Below are positions 9,063 through 18,605 of a stretch of DNA of 64,000 nucleotides, in pieces (within the stretch, counting starts at the first letter, position 1; the number at the start of each line of letters is the position of its first letter). Source of the DNA: Limnothrix sp. FACHB-406. GTDB taxonomy: Bacteria; Cyanobacteriota; Cyanobacteriia; CACIAM-69d. Location of the stretch: contig NZ_JACJSP010000005.1 of the NCBI RefSeq assembly GCF_014698235.1, positions 1 through 64,000 of the forward strand, read 5' to 3'. Made by a program: the position numbers and the translations under genes. The notes beneath the pieces were generated by a model. The model saw only the letters and a list, made by a program, of their open reading frames with translations, was not told the origin of the DNA and did no database searches.

Positions 9063-10049
9063 TTAGGGCTGGGCCGCGATCGAGCCAGGGGCGATCGAAC
9101 GTTCCACATGCAACCCATCCCGTTGACCATCCAGCATCACCTCATCCCGCAGCCGGGCCCCATTGGTGGGAGCCGTGGACACCGCCCGTCGGGAAGCATG
9201 ATGCAATCGAACCAAGCGGGCCAACGTAGACTTCAGTTGGGTTCGCGGCACGATCGCATCCACAAACCCGTTTTGTTGCAAATATTCCGCCGTTTGGAAA
9301 TTATCCGGGAGCTTTTCGCGCAGGGTTTGTTCAATGACCCGCCGACCCGCAAACCCGATCAATGCTTTGGGTTCTGCGATGATGATGTCGCCGAGCATGG
9401 CAAAACTGGCCGTCACACCGCCCGTGGTGGGATGGGTCAGCACAGGGATGTAGAGACAGCCGGCCTCGCGATGCTGCTCCAGGGCCCCGGAAATTTTGGC
9501 CATCTGCATCAAACTCAGCATTCCTTCCTGCATTCGGGCCCCCCCGGATGCGCAGACAATCACCATGGCCCGGCGTTCAGCGGTGGCCCGCTCGATCGCC
9601 CGAGTGAGCTTTTCGCCCACCACGGATCCCATACTGCCGCCCATGAACCGAAAGTCCATTACCCCTAGGGCGATCGGTTGGCCTTCCAAATCACCCAAGC
9701 CCGTTTGCACCGCATCAATGAGGCCGGATTTGCTTTGGGCCTCCACAATTCGATCGCTGTAGGACTTGCGATCGAAAAAGCCCAGAGGATCCACCGGGCG
9801 CACATCCCGATCCAACGCCACCCAAGTACCCGGGTCAATTAATTGCTGGATCCGCTCATCGCTATAGACCCGCATATGATGCCCACAATCCAGGCAAACC
9901 ATCTGATTTGCCTGAAGGTCTTTCGTGTAGGCGAGAACGCCGCAGGCTTCACACTTCGTCCAGAGACCATCGGCGATTTCTCGCTCTTGGCCTGAATGTC
10001 CAGCCGGATCGCTCTTACGACGATTTGCAAACCAATCAAACAACGACAT
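9063..10049 (-). CDS. accD: Acetyl-CoA carboxylase carboxyltransferase subunit beta
   Basis: 328 aa beta subunit of the carboxyltransferase half of acetyl-CoA carboxylase, which with AccA makes malonyl-CoA for fatty acid synthesis. The N-terminal zinc ribbon is visible (C33, C36, C52, C55 in KCEACG and CLDCGHH), followed by the crotonase-like carboxyltransferase core ([45 protein letters not shown]). Length fits the family, though the C-terminal 35 residues are poorly conserved in composition. The ATG at 10049 directly precedes the conserved [12 protein letters not shown]. Transcribed alone. Confidence 0.96.
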   Translation of the reverse strand: MSLFDWFANRRKSDPAGHSGQEREIADGLWTKCEACGVLAYTKDLQANQMVCLDCGHHMRVYSDERIQQLIDPGTWVALDRDVRPVDPLGFFDRKSYSDRIVEAQSKSGLIDAVQTGLGDLEGQPIALGVMDFRFMGGSMGSVVGEKLTRAIERATAERRAMVIVCASGGARMQEGMLSLMQMAKISGALEQHREAGCLYIPVLTHPTTGGVTASFAMLGDIIIAEPKALIGFAGRRVIEQTLREKLPDNFQTAEYLQQNGFVDAIVPRTQLKSTLARLVRLHHASRRAVSTAPTNGARLRDEVMLDGQRDGLHVERSIAPGSIAAQP

Positions 10050-11166
10050 GGGTTCAATACTCTCCGGGTAGATTCCCCGCCCCTCGGGGCGTTACAATAC
10101 TCTTGCGGACACCAGAAACGGTTGCGTCAAAGGCACTGGTAACGGTCGATTGGGGGTGTTGTAAACCATCCCAGAGGCTCGGCGGATTCGTTCCAACAGG
10201 GCTACCAAAATGCGTTGCTGCTTTCGGCCGGCGCAGTTTACCTGCTTCCAGATGCGCCCTTGCCAGCAGCGGGTGATCGCTGCCCTAGTTTCCCACGCTC
10301 TGGCCCAGAACCCAAAATTCTTCCCTTAGCCATAACGCGCTTAGATTTGCTGATCGCCCTGTTTTGTAATCCAGGGTCGCGATCCGGTGAATCTTGCCAT
10401 GATTCAGTGGCAACGTGATCAGCGGCAACGTGATCAGCGGCAATACAATCTTGCCAGGATTGGGATCGGCGCGATCCGCAATCCCTCATCGCGCTTGATC
10501 CCTCATCGCATCTATCGTATCCATTTGGCCGTATCCATTTGGCTGTATCGATTTTGGGTCAACCTTGGGCTGACGCTTGGACTCAGCAGCCTCGATCTGG
10601 TCTCAATCCAACCTCGGGTTCAGCAAGATAGTCCCTTGATTGAGCCATAGACAGGCGCGCACGCGATCGGCGATCGGGTCAGCCAACGGCGGCGGTTGTT
10701 CAAAACTTGCGCCCTGTTAGCCTGTGCCTTTTTTTAGGGGGCTTCCGTGTTGTCGTTCTGGTTACGCATCCCAAAGGCTGACACTGGGGGCATTAGCTCC
10801 GAGAATTTGCGGAGACAACCAATTGAGTGGTGAGACACCTTAAGGGATTTCTCTCTGAATTGATGTAGTAGAAAATACAAGTGTTTTAAAGATTGAGAAT
10901 CATCACTAATTCATGGCCTAAAAAAAGAATTTCATGCCTGAAAACAAGCGCTTTAAATTTCAATCCTGGCTAGACTTGGCTGATGTTCTCAATTCCTGAG
11001 ATTAGGGGGTGTCACACAGCAATAAAGTCTGGCCATTTCTTGCTAAAACAAAGGGCGATCGCCCCTGACGGCTAAGACTTCCTTAGAAATTGGTGGTATT
11101 TGTTCATCTACCAGAACAAGGGGCTAAAGTTCTAATAGAGTGCGTCAGGGATTTCACGGGTGCATC
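10050..11166. other. Long intergenic region, possible terminator or RNA at 10645-10740
   Basis: About 1.1 kb between divergent genes with no supported gene. Short direct repeats occur at 10404-10443 (ggcaacgtgatcagc, about 2.5 copies) and 10510-10550 (cgtatccatttggc). At 10649-10735, ACAGGC pairs with GCCTGT and is followed by gcctttttttag, resembling a Rho-independent terminator at the end of a roughly 80-nt transcript. A second hairpin CTCCG/CGGAG lies at about 10797-10815. No known RNA family was recognised. Confidence 0.4.
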
Positions 11167-12291
11167 ATGAACGGATCGGCTGTGGCCAAGCTGGTCGAAT
11201 CGTCGCAATACTGCGCGATTGCTGATGATTCTCTTAAGGATGAAGATAACGCTGCTTGGGTCTTAGGACTCGAGTCAGATGTGCAACGGGAATGGATTGA
11301 ACGGATTGGTTGGATTCGTAAGGTCGATCGATTGGCGGAGGCAGAACTTGTCTGTAAAGAAAATCACACATCTACGGAGCAGCCTAGTTTCCTCGCGTTC
11401 TATCGCTCTTGGAAGCGTTTGCTGAGCCATGGCCCGGCGGCCATGGTCACAGAAGATGCCAGCTTGCTGGTGACAATGCAACAGCGCTGGTTTCATGCGG
11501 AGGCAAGTCTGAGCGATCGCTTATCTGTGCAGTCGTGGGATCGGTATCTGGATGCAATCTTGACCTACCACACGGACAATCTACGGATTGAAACGTTGGC
11601 TGACTATGAAACGATGCTGGAGACGTTGGCGGGTTCCTTTTTCCAGATTCTGCCGTTTTTGAGTCCGTCCCAGTGGGAAGCGGCCTATCACTTTGGAGCG
11701 GTCGATCAGTTCTATAACAACCTGCGCGACATCGATGAGGATGCGCGCCAAGGGATCTGCTACTTTCCCCAGGAGGTGTTGGATCGGTTTGGGGTCGATC
11801 GGGCGGCGGTTTTGGATCGATCGTGCATCGGCACGCCGGCCTATCACGACATGATGGTTTTTTGGGTGGATGATTATTTGCCGCAGTTGCGCCGACGGGC
11901 GTTCAAGCTGGTTTTGGCGCGGGATTTACACCCATCCTGGGTCATTTTGCGCAACTGGTGTCTGCATCGCTATGCCCGCATTGAGCGGGTGCTGCGGGAG
12001 TGCGATTTTGATTTTGTGCAATTCCAAGTCCTTTACTGGCAAGCGGTTCGCGAGGATTTGGATCAATGGCAGGAGCGATCGTTTATCACCACTGCGACGG
12101 CTATTTCACCCACCTTGCAGCGATCGGCCCAGGCGGTTCAAGTGGCTGCTTTTTTGAAAACTAGCCCGCTAATGGTGCGGACTGCCCAGCGGCTGGTGCA
12201 ATGCCTCTGTGAGATGCAAGGAACGTTGCTGAATTTGGCTTGGGGAAATTATTGGCCATCCTCAGTGGAGGAGGTGGTGGCCAGGCTCTGA
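11167..12291 (+). CDS. Squalene/phytoene synthase-like protein, divergent
   Basis: 374 aa from the ATG at 11167 (a GTG at 11140 is an alternative). The stretch 174-192 (YHFGAVDQFYNNLRDIDED) with following FPQEVLDRFGV matches the second aspartate-rich region of head-to-head prenyl synthases, including an intact DxxxD as DIDED at 188-192. The first Asp-rich motif is recognisable in position but changed: the segment WIRKVDRLAE gives DRLAE at 54-58 instead of DxxxD. The family condenses two C15 or C20 prenyl diphosphates to squalene or phytoene. Whether this protein still does so is doubtful; it could be a specialised paralogue. Monocistronic, convergent with pilD. Confidence 0.72.
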   Translation: MNGSAVAKLVESSQYCAIADDSLKDEDNAAWVLGLESDVQREWIERIGWIRKVDRLAEAELVCKENHTSTEQPSFLAFYRSWKRLLSHGPAAMVTEDASLLVTMQQRWFHAEASLSDRLSVQSWDRYLDAILTYHTDNLRIETLADYETMLETLAGSFFQILPFLSPSQWEAAYHFGAVDQFYNNLRDIDEDARQGICYFPQEVLDRFGVDRAAVLDRSCIGTPAYHDMMVFWVDDYLPQLRRRAFKLVLARDLHPSWVILRNWCLHRYARIERVLRECDFDFVQFQVLYWQAVREDLDQWQERSFITTATAISPTLQRSAQAVQVAAFLKTSPLMVRTAQRLVQCLCEMQGTLLNLAWGNYWPSSVEEVVARL

Positions 12292-12298
12292 CTTGGGC

Positions 12299-13147
12299 CT
12301 AGCGCACCCAAAATTGCCAATAGGCTGTGATGATTTCTGGGCCCCACAGCATGGCGATTAGGCTGCCCAGGGCCAGAAATGGGCCGAAGGGTAAGACCCG
12401 ATCGCGCCGTAGCCAACCCAGGCCCATTGCGCCCAAACCGGCTACTGCCCCGATCGCGCAGGCCAAAAAACTCGCCAGCAACAGCAATTTCCAGCCCAAC
12501 CAAACCCCCAGCATGGCCGCCAGCTTCACATCTCCGGCCCCCATGGCCGTGCGTCCCCAAATCAAGCTGCCCAGGGTGGCGATCGCCTGAAACAACCACA
12601 AACCAAGCGCCATGGCCAACAGGGCATCCAGCAATCCGGCCGCCGCGCCGCTGCCCTGGCCCGCGTCAATCGCTCCGAAGGCGGTTCTGAATCCCAACCC
12701 CAACAGCAGGCCCGATTGGGTGAGCGAGTTGGGCAGGGTGAGGGTGTCCCAATCAATGAGCGCCAGGGCCAGCAGCCAGCTCACGAAGATCCATCCTCCC
12801 AAAATCATGCTCAAGCCCCAAGGACTGAACACCAATTCCGGTTCGGCGGCGCTAATTCGCAGGGCGATCGCGGCAAATAACAGCCCGGTGGTGGCTTCCA
12901 CCAAGGGATAGCGCGGGGCGATCGGGGCTGCGCAATAGCGACAACGGCCCCGCAACCACAGCCAGCCGAAAACCGGCACATTGTCGTGGGGAGCCAGCCG
13001 GTGCAAACATTTGGGGCAGCGGGAGGGCGGGTGCAGCAGCGACAGGCCAGCGGGGAGGCGATAAACCACCACATTCAAGAAGCTTCCGACGGAAACCCCC
13101 AGGGCGATCGCCACCACCGCCAGCGCCAATTGTTCGGGGGTGAACAT
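12299..13147 (-). CDS. pilD: Prepilin peptidase / N-methyltransferase
   Basis: 282 aa inner-membrane aspartic protease that cleaves and N-methylates type IV pilin precursors, needed for pili, motility and natural transformation. The N-terminal domain has the two CxxC pairs (C44/C47 and C69/C72). The aspartate catalytic pair is D132 or D134 in ALIDWDTL and D206 in MGAGDVKLA. About seven hydrophobic segments follow. Its ATG overlaps the stop of the upstream small gene (ATGA), so the two are translationally coupled. Confidence 0.94.
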   Translation of the reverse strand: MFTPEQLALAVVAIALGVSVGSFLNVVVYRLPAGLSLLHPPSRCPKCLHRLAPHDNVPVFGWLWLRGRCRYCAAPIAPRYPLVEATTGLLFAAIALRISAAEPELVFSPWGLSMILGGWIFVSWLLALALIDWDTLTLPNSLTQSGLLLGLGFRTAFGAIDAGQGSGAAAGLLDALLAMALGLWLFQAIATLGSLIWGRTAMGAGDVKLAAMLGVWLGWKLLLLASFLACAIGAVAGLGAMGLGWLRRDRVLPFGPFLALGSLIAMLWGPEIITAYWQFWVR

Positions 13148-13419
13148 CAGGACGAGCGGCCCACCGGCTGCTGTTGAACCAAGGCTTCCACCACTTCCGG
13201 CGCATGTTGAGCCAGCCGACTCCCAGCCCGAGCCATTTCCGCTACCCGATCGAGATGCTGAACCTGCTCAGAATACTCACTCAAGCTAAAGCTATTGAGC
13301 TGCATCAGCAGTTGGTAAGCATCGCCAATCCAGTGCAAACAAGTCGCCTGCTCGTTGCTGAGGGGTTGATCCTGCACGATTTGGCGAATCCAGTCGGGTA
13401 AAGCGTTAGGGTCAGACAT
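13147..13419 (-). CDS. Conserved small hypothetical protein coupled to pilD
   Basis: 90 aa from the ATG at 13419 (MSDPNALPDWIRQIV). Soluble and mostly helical, with no signal peptide or known motif. Segments such as QATCLHWIGDAYQLLMQL and EQVQHLDRVAEMARAGSRL suggest a helical hairpin. The stop overlaps the pilD start by ATGA, which argues for a real gene and for co-expression with pilD. I recognise no function. The frame is open further upstream, but the short start gives a typical N-terminus. Confidence 0.65.
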   Translation of the reverse strand: MSDPNALPDWIRQIVQDQPLSNEQATCLHWIGDAYQLLMQLNSFSLSEYSEQVQHLDRVAEMARAGSRLAQHAPEVVEALVQQQPVGRSS

Positions 13420-13507
13420 GGAACTCAGGAAACTGAAAGAGCCAATCCTCAATTTAATCCGAATGCAGCCCTCTGCGCGATTGGGATCTCACTCATTGCG
13501 CATTTTG

Positions 13508-13660
13508 TTGCATTGCATTTTGTTGCATTGGTTGCATTGCATTTTGTTGCATTGGTTGTTGCGCTGGTTGGTGGCATTGAGCGTTCGGCTGGCTCAATTC
13601 CGTTGGCTCAATCTCGTTGGCTTAATTTCGTTGGTTGAATTCTGCTGGTTGATTGCTGCT
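13508..13660. repeat. TTG-rich low-complexity repeat with a perfect 24-bp duplication
   Basis: The 24-bp unit starting ttgcattgcattttg and ending ttgcattgg occurs twice in perfect tandem (13508-13531 and 13532-13555). It is followed by degenerate ttggctcaattccg / ttggcttaatttcg / ttggttgaattctg units to about 13660. It is non-coding and lies just downstream of the YkgJ-type gene. Confidence 0.85.
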
Positions 13661-13670
13661 GGTCAAATGC

Positions 13671-14108
13671 CTATTGATATTGATCCAATCCAGACGGATC
13701 GAATCCAGACGGATCCAACTCCAACGGATCGAGGGTTGCTGGGGCGTTGGTGCTGAGGGTGAGGCCCACGGCGCGATCGAACCGATGCATTTCCAAGCTC
13801 AGATCGCCATAGACTCCGCTGATTTGATCACGACAGCACTCGATCGCAAAATCGTTCAACTCCGCTGGCTCAATTTCGAACATCCGCTGAAAGGTTTCGA
13901 CTTGCACCCGACAGAACCAGGGGCGATCGTCATAGATCGTGCATTCTCGGTTCAATTGGTCATAATTCATGCACCAACCATCGGGCCCCACCATGCTCAG
14001 ATAGAGCAATAAATCCTCAGGTTCTAAATAGCTTTCCAGGTCGGGGCGTTCGTTGGGATCGAGATGACAGCAGGCTCCACAGCCTTTGATACATTGCCAG
14101 GTTGCCAC
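13671..14108 (-). CDS. YkgJ-family cysteine-cluster protein
   Basis: 145 aa from a GTG at 14108, giving MATWQCIKGCGACCHLDP, which matches how family members begin; a TTG at 14147 would extend it. Cysteines at 6, 10, 13 and 14, with later ones in WCMNY, ECTIY and WFCRV, form the putative zinc- or iron-chelating cluster of the YkgJ/UPF0153 family. Biochemical role unknown; cytosolic. The last 20 residues (LDPLELDPSGFDPSGLDQYQ) come from a 15-bp repeat in the DNA and are probably disordered extra sequence. Confidence 0.8.
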   Translation of the reverse strand: MATWQCIKGCGACCHLDPNERPDLESYLEPEDLLLYLSMVGPDGWCMNYDQLNRECTIYDDRPWFCRVQVETFQRMFEIEPAELNDFAIECCRDQISGVYGDLSLEMHRFDRAVGLTLSTNAPATLDPLELDPSGFDPSGLDQYQ

Positions 14109-14533
14109 CTCAGTTGTCCTCGTCAGTAGGGTTGATGGATTGTGCAAAATTGACCACCGATGACTTGCTTTTTCCTGCGCTGGAGTTCGCCGGGGGCCTT
14201 GCCAATTAAGCTTCCGATTCGGTTTCTAAATTCGGTTTCTAAACTCGGTTGCCAAATCGGGTTACCAAATCGATTTCTCAATCATGCCTCGATCGGGTTT
14301 CGATCGCGCCTCAGTGATTGATATTTCAATTCCTAAATGGGTTCCTAAGTTTACGTCTGGGTGTAAGCCCGCATAAATTACCAAGGGCATGAATTACCAA
14401 GACACTGTTTTTGATCTTGATTACTCTTGATTTTATATTTTGCTTCTTTATTTTTGCTTTTTTACTGACTGGCTTGGCTGAAGCGCAATCAGCAAGCTTT
14501 CAATCAAAAAGCTTTCTCTAACTAATTTTTTAA
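14109..14533. other. Intergenic region with short repeats
   Basis: No supported gene. At 14216-14250 the phrase ttcggtttctaaa is repeated with variants (ttcggtttctaaattcggtt, then actcggttgccaaa). The remainder is AT-rich up to the tRNA-Gln gene. Confidence 0.5.
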
Positions 14534-14605
14534 CTGGGGCGCTAGGATTCGAACCTAGGAATGGCGGGACCAAAACCCGCTGCCTTACCGCTTGGCGACG
14601 CCCCA
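14534..14605 (-). tRNA. tRNA-Gln (TTG)
   Basis: 72-nt cloverleaf on the minus strand. The acceptor stem TGGGGCG pairs with CGCCCCA and the discriminator base is G. The anticodon stem GCGGG/CCCGC encloses the loop TTTTGGT with anticodon TTG, reading CAA/CAG. The T arm contains ggTTCGAATcc. No CCA is encoded. Confidence 0.97.
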
Positions 14606-14752
14606 TTGCCCGAAGGCTTGAGTATAGTAACAACAACTTCCGAGAAGGGTCAAGGGGTTTTCTGAATTTTTTTGAATTTTTTTGAACCGGGTTCGCAAGG
14701 CAGAGGAACGGGGGCGATCGCCCCGGGGGATGGATCCTTGCCTAGCGCTTGC

Positions 14753-16192
14753 CTAGTCCTGACTGGCCTGTTGATTGGCACGTTTGCGCTCGGCCAGCTT
14801 CAGCAGAATTTCCGCGTGGATGTCGCGGGTAATGGGGTAGAAATAAGCCAAAACCAAGCCGCCAATCAAGGCTGCCGTGGGCAAGGGGCCGATCGCCAGC
14901 CGAATGGCCAACAGGGCTGAGGCCGGTTGGTTGGCCGGCGTGCCTCCGGCGGCTGTGGGCACATAACCAGCCACTTCCAGCGCAATCCCCACCAGCCAAA
15001 GCGCCAGAGCCAACCCCAACTTTTGCAAAAAGACCATGAAGGCATAGAACACACCTTCCCGACGTTGCCCAGTGGTTAGCTCATCCAGCTCAATCACATC
15101 CGGCAGCATCGACCAAGGGACTAGATAAGCCGTGGAGACCCCAACGCCAGCCATCACGGCCAACAGGTACAGCAAGCCCGTTTGCCCCGGTTGCAGCAAT
15201 AACAAACCCGCTTGGGCAATGATCCAAAGGCTCATGCCCGCGAAGTAGACTCCCCGTTTGCCCCAACGGCGGCTGAGGGCACTCCACACAAACAACATGG
15301 CAAAGGCGGTGAGCTGCACCCCGATCGCGACCATGAAGAAATCTGCTTGCTGTAGCCCCATGTAGCTCACCACGAAGTAGGGCAGGATGGAGGCGGTGAG
15401 TTGCACAGCCAGCCAGGAACAGAGATAGATCCCAATGACGTAGAGGAAGGGGCGATTCTGAAAGACGATCGCCAGTTGTTGTTTCAGACCCAAGCTGGGG
15501 GCGGTTTCATTGCGTTCGGCGCAGCGGCGTTCGGCGGCCATGCCATACCGAAATGTGCCCACGACGCACCAGAGAATGGGCAACACAGAAAACAGGGTGC
15601 AAATGGCGGCTAGCCAGATGTATTGCCAAACGGGGTCGGGAATTTGATCGGCAACGACCTTGCCCAAGATCAGCGAGAGAAGACTGCCCCCGATCGAGAA
15701 GGCAAACCGGAAGCTGTTGAGGCTGGTGCGTTCGTCATAGTCATCCGTTAGCTCAGCGGTGAGGGCTGTGTAGGGTAAGTTCACCGCCGTGTAGGCAATA
15801 TTGAACAGCAGTCCCAAGACCACGTAGTAGCCATAGAGCAGCCAGGTGTTGCCCGGCGGCACCAGCCACTGCAAGAAAAAGAGAATGCCGAAGGGAATCG
15901 CCCCCCAGAGCATCCAGGAATATCGACGACCCCAACGGGAGCGGGTGCGATCGCTCATTACGCCAATGATTGGGTCGTTGATGGCATCGCCAATTTTGCT
16001 CACCATCAGCACCGAGCCAGCTAACCCGGCGGGCAACCCGGCCACATCGGTTAAAAATGCCAACTGCAAAAAGACAAGCAGGTTGGCGGTGATGGCGGGG
16101 CCTGCGTCGCCGGCCCCATAGGCCAGCTTGGCTGGGAAGGTTAACCGATCGGGAATAGAAGCACGCTCAGCAGTCACAGGTCTCAGTCTCAA
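14753..16192 (-). CDS. GPH-family (MelB-like) major facilitator transporter
   Basis: 479 aa with about twelve transmembrane segments. The N-terminal AYGAGDAGPA and the loop after TM2, INDPIIGVMSDRTRSRWGRR, are hallmarks of the glycoside-pentoside-hexuronide:cation symporter family. The substrate cannot be told from sequence; in cyanobacteria these are usually annotated only as MFS or sugar symporters. The loop VPWSMLPDVIELDEL between TM8 and TM9 is also typical. It stands alone, next to tRNA-Gln and behind the chorismate mutase gene on the same strand. Confidence 0.85.
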   Translation of the reverse strand: MRLRPVTAERASIPDRLTFPAKLAYGAGDAGPAITANLLVFLQLAFLTDVAGLPAGLAGSVLMVSKIGDAINDPIIGVMSDRTRSRWGRRYSWMLWGAIPFGILFFLQWLVPPGNTWLLYGYYVVLGLLFNIAYTAVNLPYTALTAELTDDYDERTSLNSFRFAFSIGGSLLSLILGKVVADQIPDPVWQYIWLAAICTLFSVLPILWCVVGTFRYGMAAERRCAERNETAPSLGLKQQLAIVFQNRPFLYVIGIYLCSWLAVQLTASILPYFVVSYMGLQQADFFMVAIGVQLTAFAMLFVWSALSRRWGKRGVYFAGMSLWIIAQAGLLLLQPGQTGLLYLLAVMAGVGVSTAYLVPWSMLPDVIELDELTTGQRREGVFYAFMVFLQKLGLALALWLVGIALEVAGYVPTAAGGTPANQPASALLAIRLAIGPLPTAALIGGLVLAYFYPITRDIHAEILLKLAERKRANQQASQD

Positions 16193-16221
16193 AACTGCCG
16201 CTAGCTTAACCCCTGAAAGAA

Positions 16222-16632
16222 TTAGGAGTTAACGATCAGTTCCTTTTGGCGCACTTCTTGGGCTGAAACCCAATCGGGGCGTAGGTGCTTGGCTCCTCGG
16301 AGATAGGGATGATGAATCCGAGCGATCGGGTCAGGGGTGTTGAAATGCACGAGCAGTCGAATGCATTGGGGCAAACTGCCATCCACATGCATTTGCTGCA
16401 CATCCATCAGGGGCACGTTTTGCCAGTTGGGCCGCTCGCGGGCAATCTTGGCGGGAAACACGGCATCCAGGTCACGGGTCACCGAAAAGGTGACGCTCAC
16501 CACCTCATCCATCTCCAGACGATTGTGGGTTTCCAAAGCGTCGAGTAGCTCATGAACCGCCTCCCGAATGGCTTCAATGGTGTTTTCGGTTGCGGTAGTT
16601 GCTCCTCGAATGGCCCGGACTCGCCAACCCAC
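16222..16632 (-). CDS. aroH: Chorismate mutase, AroH type
   Basis: 136 aa from a GTG at 16632, chosen because it gives MGWRVRAIRGATTATENT, the standard start of this family, and has GGAGG about 8 nt upstream; longer frames begin at 16704. Converts chorismate to prephenate at the head of Phe/Tyr synthesis, feeding TyrA at 26.3 kb. Conserved residues visible: R5 and R8 in WRVRAIRG, the C-terminal half with VTFSVTRDLDAVFPA and VPLMDVQQM. Trimeric pseudo-alpha/beta barrel type, distinct from the AroQ all-helical class. Confidence 0.92.
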   Translation of the reverse strand: MGWRVRAIRGATTATENTIEAIREAVHELLDALETHNRLEMDEVVSVTFSVTRDLDAVFPAKIARERPNWQNVPLMDVQQMHVDGSLPQCIRLLVHFNTPDPIARIHHPYLRGAKHLRPDWVSAQEVRQKELIVNS

Positions 16633-16933
16633 GTTCCTGTCCTCCCGATCGAATATGAGGGTGAATGTCACGATTGGGCTTGGCCTGTCGTGGCGATCGC
16701 CCAAGCATCAGTCACTCGTGACTGATTAGTGACTGATTAATAGCTAGTTATAGCTCAGTTGGGGTTGCATCTCTACTGTGCAGAATCAAGCCGAGAAACA
16801 ACACCTAAAACCGCCTGAAAATCGACTGCGAGGCCGGGCTAGGGCAATGCGGCACGCTCTGCGATTCGCCAGATATGTTTGAAAATGCTGACCCCAAGCC
16901 TGAGCTAGATCGTGTTTTTGAGCCTGAGGGAGC

Positions 16934-18244
16934 CTATAGGCGCATGACCGCATCACTGGCGCTGACGGCCACAAGAGCCGATCGCACCAAATCGGGAGTG
17001 GCTCCGGTGATGGTGGCCAAGGTCTGACCCGTGGGCAATTGCAGCACCGTGGAGCCGCCCTGATTTTGCAGCGTCAGTTGCTCCAAGCTCACGGAACCGA
17101 CAATGCCGATTCGATCGCCCTGAGCCGCACTGAAATCCACCACCAAATCCGCCGCTGCCCGAATCCCGATCGCCGTATCAGTGCGCAGCAGGAACGTATC
17201 GGCCCCCGCGCCGCCGGTTAACGTATCAGCCCCAAAGTCACCACAAAGGACATCGTTACCATCGCCCCCCAGCAGCACATCATCGCCCTGGCCGCCGCGC
17301 ACAAAATCATCACCCGCGCCGCCATTGACCGTATCGTTGCCCTGATTGCCGTTGAGGAAGTCGTTGCCCCCGTCACCGTTGATCAAGTCATTGCCATCAA
17401 TGCCGCGCAGATAATCATCTCCGTCGCCACCGAAGAGCGAATCATTGCCCGCATCACCCCAGACAATATCCGCCGCACTGGAGCCGGTGATCACGTCATC
17501 GCCCCCCAACCCCCGCACGCCGCTGGGAGTGGTTTGGCTTTGGGTCGCCGTCAGGGTCACGGTTTCTGCCGCTTCTGTGAGGAAGGTGAATTGGCGGGGC
17601 AGGTCAGCCCGGTTCAGAAAATTGTGCGCAGTGTTCAAGCGGGTTGCATCCGTCAGCACCACCGAAGTTCGGCCCGGCAAAACTCCATCCACCACCTTGG
17701 CTGCCGTGATGCGATCGCCCGCTTGGATCGCATCCACCGCCGAAAACCCTTGGGTTACCTGGCCAAAGGTGGCGTAATTACCATCCAAAAACGGCAATTC
17801 CTTCAGGGCAATGTAGAACTGCGAAGAACCGGAATCGGGCGATTGGGCCCGGGCCATGGCCAGGGTTCCTTGCTTGTGGGGCAAGGCCACCGGCTGAGTG
17901 GTGGTTTGGCTATAGATCGGTTCCGTTGCGCCCTGAACTTTGATTTCGAGGGGAATGCTGCGGGCTTGGTTGGTGTCTGGGTCAATGAACCCGCCCGTTC
18001 CCAAGCTGCTGAGCGGCACGTTGGGATCTTTGCTCGCCGGATCTCCCGCTTGCACCACAAAGGGATCGGGCGATCGCACCACGCGGTGAAACGAAATGCC
18101 GTCATAAAATCCCCGCTCCACCAAGTCCACAAAATTGCCGGCTGTGACGGGGGCGTTGGCCCCATCGATCGCCATTTCGACGGACTGACCGTTCACCAGC
18201 ATGATTACGGTGGCGGAACCATTTAAACGAGCCGCAGGAGCCAT
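16934..18244 (-). CDS. Cyclophilin-type peptidyl-prolyl isomerase fused to RTX calcium-binding repeats
   Basis: 436 aa. Residues about 10-205 are a cyclophilin domain ([68 protein letters not shown]). Residues about 240-350 hold around eleven GGxGxDxLx nonapeptides ([30 protein letters not shown]), which bind calcium and are the mark of type I-secreted proteins. A beta-rich C-terminal segment (about 360-436) fits the secretion-signal region. There is no Sec signal peptide, in keeping with type I export. Predicted extracellular foldase; no ABC/HlyD exporter genes are nearby. The proline-isomerase active-site arginine is probably the R of FHRVV. Confidence 0.88.
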   Translation of the reverse strand: MAPAARLNGSATVIMLVNGQSVEMAIDGANAPVTAGNFVDLVERGFYDGISFHRVVRSPDPFVVQAGDPASKDPNVPLSSLGTGGFIDPDTNQARSIPLEIKVQGATEPIYSQTTTQPVALPHKQGTLAMARAQSPDSGSSQFYIALKELPFLDGNYATFGQVTQGFSAVDAIQAGDRITAAKVVDGVLPGRTSVVLTDATRLNTAHNFLNRADLPRQFTFLTEAAETVTLTATQSQTTPSGVRGLGGDDVITGSSAADIVWGDAGNDSLFGGDGDDYLRGIDGNDLINGDGGNDFLNGNQGNDTVNGGAGDDFVRGGQGDDVLLGGDGNDVLCGDFGADTLTGGAGADTFLLRTDTAIGIRAAADLVVDFSAAQGDRIGIVGSVSLEQLTLQNQGGSTVLQLPTGQTLATITGATPDLVRSALVAVSASDAVMRL

Positions 18245-18605
18245 ATTCGCAAAATCGGTTGGGTTGCTTCAAAACCAAAATATCAGGCAAGTCCAGGCCC
18301 TGAGTTTTCAGCCAATCAAAAATTCAACCGCCAAGGGTTCCGAACCGGGAACGTTTGGGCAAGGTTTTGGCAACCTCTCCCAGGTTTTTGGCCGTTCAGA
18401 AATCGTTGGGACTGTTTGGGCTGCTTTTCCGGAGCAGGGGTCTGGCTGCCGCTAGATCGGTGACGTAATCGAACTAGCCAGAGTTTCGGAGCCGGGCGAT
18501 CGCTCGGCTTAATCCGCAGATTCAGGGTGATCGGGTTGGCTCCGGAACTGGGATTCTCAATCGGACTGGCTATAATCGGAGCGATGCCCTTGGGACGGTG
18601 ATTTC
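18245..18605. other. Intergenic region
   Basis: 361 bases between divergent genes. Nothing coding. A possible -10 box (TATAAT in ggctataatcgg) lies at about 18570-18577, suitable for the downstream PPC-domain gene. Confidence 0.5.

Noticed and set aside
8786-9130. Minus-strand frame of 114 codons downstream of accD
   Set aside because: It overlaps the accD 3' end in another frame and runs through a 13-bp tandem repeat; no protein features.
10740-10870. Possible riboswitch upstream of the prenyl-synthase-like gene
   Set aside because: No conserved cobalamin, TPP or glycine riboswitch core could be found, and the gene start is about 300 bp further on.
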